Shown here: piece after piece, positions 1-7,668 of the stretch
How positions within the stretch are numbered: the first letter of the stretch is position 1
How the letters are laid out: every line of letters begins with the position of its first letter
DNA from: Planctomycetota bacterium
GTDB taxonomy: Bacteria > Planctomycetota > PUPC01 > JACPCR01
DNA length: 48,426 nucleotides
Direction of reading: 5' to 3'
NCBI GenBank assembly: GCA_027625095.1
Contig: JAQBXN010000061.1
Coordinates: 1 to 48,426 of the forward strand
Notes under the pieces: model-generated
Database searches by the model: none
Seen by the model: the letters and a program-made list of their open reading frames with translations, nothing else
What the model was told of the DNA's origin: nothing
Made by a program: the position numbers and the translations under genes

Positions 1-252
1 AGAGTAGTGGGCTTAGTAATTCGTACAGCAAATTTAGCTAGGTATTCTTCTGTCCCGAGGCGCGCAGTCGAATAACCCCGGACTTCAGGCCTGTCATTAC
101 CCAGATCACTGGCAGGGCTCGAAACCGCTTTACTTGCCTACGGCCATAAGAAAGAGCTATGTCAAGCCGGCATGGGCTTTGAGGGACTTCCTTGAGATCA
201 GGAGTCAGGCTCGAAAGCCGTTAGGGGGGCGTCCATCCTGGAAAAGTTTGGA

Positions 253-1539
253 TTAACCGGTTGTGTGAACGAGGTGATTGGCCGCACCGTTTGGTGCTGC
301 ATCAGGCCCGACACGTAACGCTGTCGCTGGTGGGCTTTTGATGAGCGCGATCTCATCGCCTCTGAGTTCAAATTCCAGAGCCGGTTCGCCCAGCTCATTT
401 CCGAAGGCGACGATGTTCGAGGCTTCTTTGCCCACCACGATTCCGATGGCCCGACGGCCATCGTGGGCCGCGGGAGAAATCGAATTATTCAGAAGGTGAA
501 CGTGCTGAGTAGCGCCGTCGATGAAGATCTCACCCTCGCTTTTCCTGGTGCAGTTTCCAATCAGGCGGTTGCCTTCGAATTGGCAGCGATGTCCTGCCAT
601 AGCCTCATCGCCAGGTCGAAAGTAGAGGCCGCTCCCGCCGTTGGCTTCGATGTGATTGTTGCGGATCAGATGGTCCGTATCGCGGCCGCCAACTGAAATG
701 CCAACGCCGCCATTATCCCTGAGTTCGCACTCTTCGGTCAGCGAAAACGAAACTCGCAGGCAATAGAAGATGCCGTCGTTTTCATTGTCTGTGCAGCGAA
801 CTCGCTGCATGATCGGGCGAACTGATCCGCTCCCGGGATGCAACCCGTGGCCGTTATTGCCTTCACAAACGCAGTCCTCGATGTGGACGTCTTTTGTCTG
901 TTGGAAGCTGATGCCGTCACCGTTGTAGCGACTGACAGCGACATGGCGGATGGTGACATCCGCGGCCTGGAGGAGAAAGATACCACCTCCGCGGCATCCG
1001 TTGAGATGCTCGTTTTCATAGCGGTTGCCCTCGATGGAAAGGCTCTCAATGGTGACATTTGCGAGGTGGTAGCCGCTGATGACCGGATACACGCTGCGCA
1101 CGATGCATTCGTTGGCGCGGGAGTAATCGTGATTCAGGAAACGGCTTGTGCCGAAACGGTCGCCGTCGCGCCAGGAGAGCGTAGCCACGGTGGTGTAAAA
1201 GCCCCCGGAATTCTTGTCCTGAATGTGAACTCCCATTCCGGGTCGAAATTTATCAGGCTCGGCAAGGGAGACATCGAAGTGCCCATACCCGAGATCTGCC
1301 GAGAGTCCCGATTTCACCATGGCTGTTTTGCGCAGGACAGTCTCTTCGCCAGCACCGCAGATATTCACATTGCTCGACAGATGGAGTGAGTCGTGCATCT
1401 CATAAGTGCCCGGCCCGATGACGACAGTCCCCCCGCCTTTTTCAGTTGCCGCGTTCACCGCAGCCTGGAGGGCCGTGTTGTCATTTCCAATAAAATCTCC
1501 TTTGGTCTGGCCGACGGTGATGATGATTTTGTTGCTCAT
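253..1539 (-). CDS. Right-handed parallel beta-helix (pectate-lyase-like) protein
   Basis: The protein has 428 aa. The N-terminus (residues about 8-60) has the features of a pectate-lyase-3/glycosyl-hydrolase-28-like helix cap: an Asn-rich NDNTALQAAVNAA stretch, then GGGTVVIGPGTY. From about residue 150 to 400 there are repeated beta-helix turns (for example IRNNHIEANGGSGLYFR and IEDCVCEGNNGHGL). Such proteins bind, cleave or epimerise polysaccharide; the exact activity cannot be read here. No signal peptide is visible, so it may be cytoplasmic or leave by another route. It starts 4 bases after the stop of the ATPase at 1544-2338, and a GAAGG lies about 10 nt before the ATG inside the end of that gene, so the two are probably co-transcribed. 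The family-level fold call is strong; the substrate is unknown. Confidence 0.8.
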   Translation of the reverse strand: MSNKIIITVGQTKGDFIGNDNTALQAAVNAATEKGGGTVVIGPGTYEMHDSLHLSSNVNICGAGEETVLRKTAMVKSGLSADLGYGHFDVSLAEPDKFRPGMGVHIQDKNSGGFYTTVATLSWRDGDRFGTSRFLNHDYSRANECIVRSVYPVISGYHLANVTIESLSIEGNRYENEHLNGCRGGGIFLLQAADVTIRHVAVSRYNGDGISFQQTKDVHIEDCVCEGNNGHGLHPGSGSVRPIMQRVRCTDNENDGIFYCLRVSFSLTEECELRDNGGVGISVGGRDTDHLIRNNHIEANGGSGLYFRPGDEAMAGHRCQFEGNRLIGNCTRKSEGEIFIDGATQHVHLLNNSISPAAHDGRRAIGIVVGKEASNIVAFGNELGEPALEFELRGDEIALIKSPPATALRVGPDAAPNGAANHLVHTTG

Positions 1540-1543
1540 TCAA

Positions 1544-2338
1544 TTACAACCTTCTCAAATATGCTTCAGGGTTATTCAGAAAGGAACGTGTCAGGGATAC
1601 ATGCTCTACGTCATCGTATGGAATCTCTGAGACTGGAATGGAGTCAAAGTTCAGTATCCGGGCATTCGGAAATGCCATCAGAATAGGAGAATGGGTGGCG
1701 ATGATGAACTGACAATTCTGCTCTACCATTTCTTTCATCATGGAAATCAGTGTCAGAATCCGAAGTGGTGAAAGCGGCGTTTCTGGTTCATCCATCAGGT
1801 AGAGCCCCCCGGGCACCATCCGCTGTTTGAAGAATTCGAGAAAACTCTCGCCGTGGGACTTGGCGTCAGGGTCTTGGCCATAACTGCTTTCGAGCGCGGT
1901 ACGCTGCCCGCGTGCCATTCCTGTGGCAAGTTGGCGGCCATAGCCGGTGAGTTCTGTCGAGAATTGTTCCTCCATCTCACTGAGATCTTCCTGGTCGCGA
2001 GCCACTCGTTTGGTGAAGCCGAAGAAATCTTCCGCTCGGAAATAGAAGCCACGCATACCGCTTCCTTTCTTTGACAGGCGAAGCTGAGCGGCCAGTTGTC
2101 GTGCATGTTCGAGGGTGGGATCGGTATCAATGATCTCACTGCCGGCGCAGGTGGCGTTTACCGCGGCCGCGATTCCTTCGAGGAGAGTGGACTTGCCGGA
2201 GCCGTTTTCACCGACGAAGAAGGTGACCGGAGATGGAAAGTGAATCTCTCCCATGTCACGGACGATGGGGATCGAGAACGGGTAGTGCTCCGGTAACTCC
2301 CCGGCATTCTTCAAACGTATGGATTGGAGCGATGACAT
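1544..2338 (-). CDS. AAA/ABC-type ATPase, COG3910-like
   Basis: This is a 264-aa soluble P-loop ATPase of the SMC/RecF-like AAA_21 type. Walker A is GENGSGKS (residues 43-50), a signature-like SHGES lies at 161-165, Walker B is LYLMDEPE (179-186) and the H-loop is ATHS (214-217). The arrangement and length fit the small stand-alone predicted ATPases of COG3910, which lack a transmembrane partner. Their role is poorly known; DNA-associated or defence functions occur in related families, but nothing nearby supports defence here. It ends 4 nt before the beta-helix gene and is on the same strand as endonuclease III further upstream. No membrane segments are seen. Confidence 0.85.
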   Translation of the reverse strand: MSSLQSIRLKNAGELPEHYPFSIPIVRDMGEIHFPSPVTFFVGENGSGKSTLLEGIAAAVNATCAGSEIIDTDPTLEHARQLAAQLRLSKKGSGMRGFYFRAEDFFGFTKRVARDQEDLSEMEEQFSTELTGYGRQLATGMARGQRTALESSYGQDPDAKSHGESFLEFFKQRMVPGGLYLMDEPETPLSPLRILTLISMMKEMVEQNCQFIIATHSPILMAFPNARILNFDSIPVSEIPYDDVEHVSLTRSFLNNPEAYLRRL

Positions 2339-2457
2339 TGCGGTGTTGTGATGCTTAAGCCGGATTTGGATCTGCCCGTCATGATGGCAAGTTAATTGGG
2401 ATGAGAAAGTTCAATCGCCTTAGAGACGCCACTCATCACCGCGCGCGTCCACGAGCT

Positions 2458-3111
2458 TCAACGATGCTTGCCCACCCCAATTTTCGGGCACAATTCATCG
2501 AGAGGGCATTGAGAGCATTTTGGGGAAACAGGCACGCAGACGTTTTGCCCAAAGGTCACCAGTAGATCGTTGAAAGAGATCCAATGCCGTTTTGGAAGGC
2601 AAGCACGGAGCACCATCTCGGATTCGTCGGGCGTCTTCGTTTCGACAAATCCCCATCGGTTGCTGATCCGATGGACGTGGATGTCCACACAGATGCCGGG
2701 TTTGTTGAAGCCCATGGTCACCACGAGATTGGCTGTCTTTCGGCCGACTCCTTTCAATTTTGTGAGTTCATTGATCGTGTCCGGCACTTTGCCATCGTAT
2801 TCCTTGATCAGTGTTCCGCACAGCTCACGCATGGAGGCCGCCTTGGTCCGGAAGAATCCCGCCGGATAAATGAGATTCGCTATTTCTTCCACTTCCAGCT
2901 TCAACATCTTTTGGGGGGTATCCGCCTTGGCGAACAGTCGCTTGGAAGCGGCAAAGGTGACTTCATCCCTGGTGCGAAGACTGATGATACAGGAGATGAG
3001 CACCCGAAACGGGTCGCGTCTCTTCGCCAGTTCGGTGACTGCAGGCGTCTTGAAATTCTTCGCTTCCTTCCTTACCCGGCGAAGGAACAGATTGATATCA
3101 ATATCTGACAT
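2458..3111 (-). CDS. nth: Endonuclease III (DNA N-glycosylase/AP lyase)
   Basis: The enzyme removes oxidised pyrimidines from DNA and nicks the abasic site in base-excision repair. The 217-aa product has the HhH motif LKGVGRKTANLV with catalytic Lys125, the catalytic Asp143 in VDIHVHR, and an intact [4Fe-4S] loop C192-X6-C199-X2-C202-X5-C208. The family's usual LSAQATD is replaced by ISLRTRD (residues 43-49), as in the archaeal and thermophile-like branch. The length is normal. This housekeeping gene lies beside accessory genes and shows no sign of damage. No strong ribosome binding site is visible before the ATG; the start is chosen because homologues begin about 20 residues before the first helix. 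Confidence 0.95.
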   Translation of the reverse strand: MSDIDINLFLRRVRKEAKNFKTPAVTELAKRRDPFRVLISCIISLRTRDEVTFAASKRLFAKADTPQKMLKLEVEEIANLIYPAGFFRTKAASMRELCGTLIKEYDGKVPDTINELTKLKGVGRKTANLVVTMGFNKPGICVDIHVHRISNRWGFVETKTPDESEMVLRACLPKRHWISFNDLLVTFGQNVCVPVSPKCSQCPLDELCPKIGVGKHR

Positions 3112-3248
3112 TGTGGCTCATGTCGCGGACAACTGACCCAAAGGTCACGGCAGGCGCGATACCAGTGCGTCGCCTCACAGATTTCAATTTGGGAATTGCA
3201 GGCTACGATATCCGTTTCTCCAATTCATCTGAAACGTCTTCCACAAAC

Positions 3249-3252
3249 GGAG
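3249..3252 (+). promoter_or_regulatory. Ribosome binding site deciding a TTG start
   Basis: GGAG sits 7 nt before the TTG at 3260. The alternative ATG at 3272 would be 19 nt away, so the TTG start is preferred for PhyH-1. Confidence 0.55.
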
Positions 3253-3259
3253 TCCTCCC

Positions 3260-4150
3260 TTGAAAGTCACAATGGGCGAGCATCAGCTCGATCTGCCAGG
3301 CAAGTATTTTGACACCATGATCGAATCCAATGATATATACGGCGACGCCGGGGCCATGCAGGTACGGATGGAGGAGAGGGGGTATCTCCTCTTCAGGGAC
3401 GTTCTGAACAAAGACACCGTAATGCGCGCCCGCCTGCAGATGATGGAGGCGTTAAACGATGAAGGCCTGCTGGATGAAAACTATCCAATCATCGACGGAG
3501 TCGCGAAAGATCCTTCCAAAGGCGGTTTCAGAGGCGGCAGCAATCGGCTGACTCAGGCCCCGGCATTCGTGGAACTCGTCCGGGAAGGTGAGGTGATCAA
3601 GTTCTTCGAACGTTTTCTAGGGGGCGAGGTGCGGCCCTACGATTACCGGTGGCTGCGCATTGCCCAGCCGGGAAAATTCACAGCCATGCACTATGACGTG
3701 GTTTACATGGGGCGGGGGACAAAGAACCTTTTCACCGCCTGGATTCCACTTGGCGGCGTGCCCATCGAACATGGAGCACTTGCGGTGCTGGAAGGCTCTC
3801 ATAAATTCGAACGAGTCAAGGAAACCTACGGCCAGATGGATGTGGACCGGGACAATTTTCAAGGGATGTTTTCAACCGATCCGGTGGAGGTCGTAGACCG
3901 TCACGGCGGGCAGTGGAAGACAACTTTTTACAATGCAGGGGACCTGCTTGTGTTCGGCATGTACACCATGCACGGCTCGCTGACGAACCTTTCAAATCAC
4001 TTTCGGCTTTCATCGGATACCCGTTATCAGCTTGCATCCGAACCCATCGACGAGCGCTGGATCGGTGAGAATCCAAAATCCCATTATGCGTGGGGCAAAG
4101 AGGCAACGCCTACCCCAACCGCAGAGCTGCGAAAAGTATGGGGAGTCTAG
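3260..4150 (+). CDS. Phytanoyl-CoA dioxygenase (PhyH) family protein, copy 1
   Basis: This is a 296-aa Fe(II)/2-oxoglutarate oxygenase of the PhyH family. The facial triad is visible as H144-Y-D146 (AMHYDVVY) and H238 (YTMHGS), with a following Arg (R249 or R255) to bind 2-oxoglutarate. HGALAVLEGSH (171-181) is the typical PhyH strand after the metal site. The substrate is unknown; bacterial members hydroxylate many small molecules and natural products. The start is a TTG with a well-placed GGAG. The gene converges on the FHA gene with only 10 bp between stops. It is one of five intact PhyH genes in the window, which differ in length and share little outside the active-site motifs. Confidence 0.9.
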   Translation: MKVTMGEHQLDLPGKYFDTMIESNDIYGDAGAMQVRMEERGYLLFRDVLNKDTVMRARLQMMEALNDEGLLDENYPIIDGVAKDPSKGGFRGGSNRLTQAPAFVELVREGEVIKFFERFLGGEVRPYDYRWLRIAQPGKFTAMHYDVVYMGRGTKNLFTAWIPLGGVPIEHGALAVLEGSHKFERVKETYGQMDVDRDNFQGMFSTDPVEVVDRHGGQWKTTFYNAGDLLVFGMYTMHGSLTNLSNHFRLSSDTRYQLASEPIDERWIGENPKSHYAWGKEATPTPTAELRKVWGV

Positions 4151-4160
4151 GCCGCCGCGT

Positions 4161-4715
4161 TCAGCCGTTGCTGACGATAGCGCCGAGCATCTCGTAGAAA
4201 CGACCCGGCGAGTAGAACGTAAACTCAAGCTGCCCGGCGAAACAGACCCGCTCGCCATCCTTCAGCTTGGTCTGGGCGTGTGGTCGCAACTGACGCCGCT
4301 CGATAAACGTGCCGTTTTTGGAATTGGCATCCGTAAGAAAGAAGTCGCTTCCAGATGAAGAACGAGAGAAGTAGGCGTGAAACTTGGAAACGCCGGCGAT
4401 ATCCAGCACAACGTCATTGTTTATCGTTCTGCCCACATTAATCATTCCCGCGAACAGGCTCGAACGCTGTTTGGCCACTGGGAAGATCATGCCCCGTTCC
4501 GGTTTCATGTTGAGCGATTGCGGAGTGATTTTGCCGTCCCTGAGCTGTTGGGTCAGAGTAACCGTAGAGAATATGTCGCCTTCCTTTGCCTCATCCGGCC
4601 CCCGCTGCTGTACAAGGACAGGGTAATTATGCTCCCTGAGGAATTCCTCTCGAGACATGGACTCTCGCAACCGCAAATAATTTAAAAGGGAAATTCCCTT
4701 GGTTTCAGAACTCAT
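4161..4715 (-). CDS. FHA-domain protein
   Basis: The 184-aa protein has a C-terminal forkhead-associated domain: NVGRTINNDVVL, then SKFHAYFSR and DANSKNGTF, giving the conserved G-R, S-x-x-H and N-G positions that bind phosphothreonine. The N-terminal 85 residues are charged (SMSREEFLREHNYPVLVQQ) and not recognised. FHA proteins read out Ser/Thr kinases; the only kinase in the window is the broken one near 17.2-18.4 kb. The open frame extends upstream to 4913, but that extension lacks family similarity and runs towards the divergent sulfatase, so the ATG at 4715 is chosen. No membrane segment is seen. Confidence 0.8.
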   Translation of the reverse strand: MSSETKGISLLNYLRLRESMSREEFLREHNYPVLVQQRGPDEAKEGDIFSTVTLTQQLRDGKITPQSLNMKPERGMIFPVAKQRSSLFAGMINVGRTINNDVVLDIAGVSKFHAYFSRSSSGSDFFLTDANSKNGTFIERRQLRPHAQTKLKDGERVCFAGQLEFTFYSPGRFYEMLGAIVSNG

Positions 4716-4919
4716 TCGATGGCTCACTCGGCCCCTGAGAGTAGCAGGGAGAATGTGGTGTCTGCCGATTCCTCCCCAAATCCGCAGCATCTTAGAATCA
4801 GGTCCGCGCTTTTCAATTTGTCGCACCCCACACAACGGCTTCATACCTCCGGAATGTGTTGACCTTTCTGCATACCTTCCGCAGTATCGGCTCTTCCCCT
4901 TCATCAACAACAATCGACC

Positions 4920-6416
4920 ATGTCAGCAGACCTCAATCCAACCGGGAAAAGACCCAACCTCATTCTTATCACGACCGACCAGCAACGGGGAGATTGCCTC
5001 GGCTGTGATGGGCATCCCTGTGTCGAAACACCCTACCTGGACGAGATGGCGGAACAAGGCGTTCACTTCGCCACTGCCTACACCTCGGTGCCTTCATGCA
5101 CACCGGCCCGGTCGGGCATTCTTTCAGGGATGGACCAGTGGAATCATGGCAGGCTCACCATGGCCGGCGGAGATGCGCTGGAGTTCCCCGCTACCATGCC
5201 CGGTGAACTCGCCAGGGCAGGCTACCACACTCAAGCGATCGGCAAGATGCATTTCGGCCCGCAGCGAAGGCTGTACGGGTTTCACAACATGGTGCTCGAT
5301 GAGAGCTCCAGGCGAATCGGAAACTTCGTGAGCGATTACCATGAGTGGTTCGAGGAAAACAAGGACGGCCCTTACGGATATCGAGACCACAGCATCGACT
5401 GGAACAGTTGGATGGGGCGGCCGTCCCATCTGCCGGAACACCTGCATCCGACGTGGTGGACGGCCAGCGAGGGCGTGAAATTCATCAAACACCGCGACCC
5501 GACGAAACCGTTCTTCACGTGGCTCTCTTTTGCCAGACCCCATTCACCGTACGACCCGCCGCAGACCTACTACGATATGTACATTAACAACAAGAATGTA
5601 CCCAAGGCAGCCATCGGCGACTGGTGCGGCGAGTTTGATAAAAAGGTTGCCAACACCAATGCGCCGTTTACCCATCGTACGGATGAGGAAGTACACCGAG
5701 GCCGCGCCGCTTATTACGGAAACATCACATTCATCGATCATCAGATAGGCCGTTTCCTGTATGAGTTTCGCCATTTCGATCCGGCAAACTTTGAGAACTC
5801 ATTCATCATTTTCACCTCCGATCACGGCGACATGATGGGCGACCACTACCACTGGCGGAAGACCTACGCATACGAGGGCAGTGCCCGCATCCCGTTCATT
5901 GTGAAATACCCGCGCGGCTGGGAGGTCGAACGAAATGTAAAGTGCGACAAGCCCATCGAACTGCGCGACATCATGCCCACCATGCTCGACGCCGCGGGTG
6001 TCCCCATCCCGGAATCAGTGGACGGCGAGAGTCTGCTCAATATCACACGGGGCCGAGAGGATTGGCGCGAGTTTGTTCAGGGCGAGCACACGGGCTGCTA
6101 TACCCACGAACAGGGCATGCAATATGTGACCGACGGTAAGGAGAAATACATCTGGTTTCATCACACCGGCAAGGAGCTCTATTTCGACCTCCAAAACGAC
6201 CCGCTCGAATGTCACAACCTTGCAAGAGATCCGAACGTTCAAACGAGGATCAAAGTGTGGCGTCATCGTCTTGCGCAGCTAAACGAAGACCGGGGCGATC
6301 CAAGGGGCCAAGACGGCGAACTCGTCGTGCAGGAGAAAGCGATTACGCTCACTGACAACTATTACAAGTGGAAACAGCGGGCTGCAGAGGCGATTGAAAA
6401 AGGATTCAGCTACTAA
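4920..6416 (+). CDS. S1-family sulfatase
   Basis: The 498-aa protein hydrolyses sulfate esters, probably on a glycan. The formylglycine signature C60-T-P-A-R lies in SVPSCTPARSGILSG, so Cys60 must be oxidised by a maturase. Metal ligands are seen in TTDQQR (D20, Q21) and TSDHGD (D301, H302). Further active-site residues are K109 (IGKMHFGP), H208 (ARPHSPY) and K314 (HWRKTYAYEG). No signal peptide is visible, which is unusual for a glycan sulfatase and suggests action on imported oligosaccharides or a missed upstream start. No maturase is evident in the window: the SUMF1-like domain at 9.7-10.4 kb lacks the catalytic cysteines. It is divergent from the FHA gene with about 200 bp between. Confidence 0.93.
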   Translation: MSADLNPTGKRPNLILITTDQQRGDCLGCDGHPCVETPYLDEMAEQGVHFATAYTSVPSCTPARSGILSGMDQWNHGRLTMAGGDALEFPATMPGELARAGYHTQAIGKMHFGPQRRLYGFHNMVLDESSRRIGNFVSDYHEWFEENKDGPYGYRDHSIDWNSWMGRPSHLPEHLHPTWWTASEGVKFIKHRDPTKPFFTWLSFARPHSPYDPPQTYYDMYINNKNVPKAAIGDWCGEFDKKVANTNAPFTHRTDEEVHRGRAAYYGNITFIDHQIGRFLYEFRHFDPANFENSFIIFTSDHGDMMGDHYHWRKTYAYEGSARIPFIVKYPRGWEVERNVKCDKPIELRDIMPTMLDAAGVPIPESVDGESLLNITRGREDWREFVQGEHTGCYTHEQGMQYVTDGKEKYIWFHHTGKELYFDLQNDPLECHNLARDPNVQTRIKVWRHRLAQLNEDRGDPRGQDGELVVQEKAITLTDNYYKWKQRAAEAIEKGFSY

Positions 6417-6496
6417 GAAAACTTTCTCATTCTTCGCTTTCGAACTCGGTCAGAAGGCCGCACCAGGTAACCTTTCTGGGCACTCACGGCGACTGT

Positions 6497-7528
6497 TCAA
6501 ACTTTTGGCTGGTCTCCCAAATCCACGACATTTCCGGTCAGAATCGATTCGTACAAGGCATCGACCACCTTCATCTGGTTGATGCTGTTCTGTGGTGAGA
6601 TGCGGTGCGGCTGCCCGCTCTCGAGGCAATCGCAGAGATGGTCAAGCTGGTTCACAAACTGGTGAACCGGACCGAACTCCTGAGTTTCGGTCTTCCTGCC
6701 CTGTCTGAAATGCGTCATGGTCGCCACTTGACTTTCGTTGTTCCAGACCGGCTCGAGCTTGAGCATGCCGTCGGCCCCGCAAATCTCGGCGTAGTGAGCA
6801 ACACCGGAACGCCATCCAAAAGACAACTGTGCGGTTGCGTCATTGGGGAAAGTCAGAAGTGCATAGACCGCGTCATCCACGTCCATGCCCATCTGTACGG
6901 TGGCGTACACACGAGTCGGCTCGGCGCCGAAAACGTATCTTGCATGATGAATGCAGTAACACCCCAGGTCATATACAGCTCCGCCGCCTCGGGCTCTGTC
7001 CCAACGCCAATTTGACTCGGGCGGACGGTTTGTTGCATTACCGCTGGACATACAGAAGGTGCTGCGAATGGTGGTTACTTCACCCAATTCACCTGCGTCC
7101 ACCAGTGCCTTTGCTTGAAGATGCATCGGGTGATGCCGGAACTTGAACGCCTCGGCGATCAGGATGCCGTTCTCAATGGCCACTTTTGCCATGTCCTCCG
7201 CTTCGAGTGCATCCTGTGCGAACGGTTTTTCACACAGGATCGCTTTAACCTTTTTCGATCGTGCGATTCGATTGCTGACCTCACGGTGAAGAATGCCCCA
7301 GGTGCAGACGATGGCGATATCCAGATTTTCCTCCTCCAGCATCTCGTCCAGATCGAGATATCGGTTCTCGACGCCGAACTCATCGCAGTAGGTATTCAGT
7401 GCCCCTTCTGAAACGTCGGTAACTGCGCACAACTCAACACGGTCAAGATTCTGGCAAGCGTAAGTATGGGCGCGGGAGATGCCGCCGGTGCCGATCAGGC
7501 CAACGCGAAACCTGTTTGCTGATGACAT
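6497..7528 (-). CDS. Gfo/Idh/MocA-family NAD(P)-dependent oxidoreductase
   Basis: The 343-aa cytoplasmic protein has an N-terminal Rossmann fold with GTGGIS (residues 13-18) and the family's catalytic CEKPFA (Lys101 of E-K-P), then a C-terminal alpha/beta domain containing DLGCYCIHHARYVFG, in which the His acts in catalysis. These enzymes oxidise or reduce sugars, inositols or glycosides. The open frame begins at 7588, but the second Met (7528, MSSANRFRVGLIG) gives the normal short lead before the first beta strand. The gene is divergent from the GH71-like gene, with a shared upstream region of about 140 bp. A role in processing sugars released by the neighbouring secreted enzymes is inference. 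Confidence 0.92.
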   Translation of the reverse strand: MSSANRFRVGLIGTGGISRAHTYACQNLDRVELCAVTDVSEGALNTYCDEFGVENRYLDLDEMLEEENLDIAIVCTWGILHREVSNRIARSKKVKAILCEKPFAQDALEAEDMAKVAIENGILIAEAFKFRHHPMHLQAKALVDAGELGEVTTIRSTFCMSSGNATNRPPESNWRWDRARGGGAVYDLGCYCIHHARYVFGAEPTRVYATVQMGMDVDDAVYALLTFPNDATAQLSFGWRSGVAHYAEICGADGMLKLEPVWNNESQVATMTHFRQGRKTETQEFGPVHQFVNQLDHLCDCLESGQPHRISPQNSINQMKVVDALYESILTGNVVDLGDQPKV

Positions 7529-7668
7529 ATATAAAACTCTTATCTGAGGTGGAAGTTCTGTGGATTGCCGTACGGTATGGGGGCTCAACCCTGAAGGACT
7601 CTGGAGCCTTAAGATTGACAGACCAATTCAAGAACGTATAGGTTTCTTGTAACATTGAAAATTGAACC

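Noticed and set aside
1..252. Gene at the left edge
   Set aside because: I see no frame with family features or coding character; it is left unannotated.
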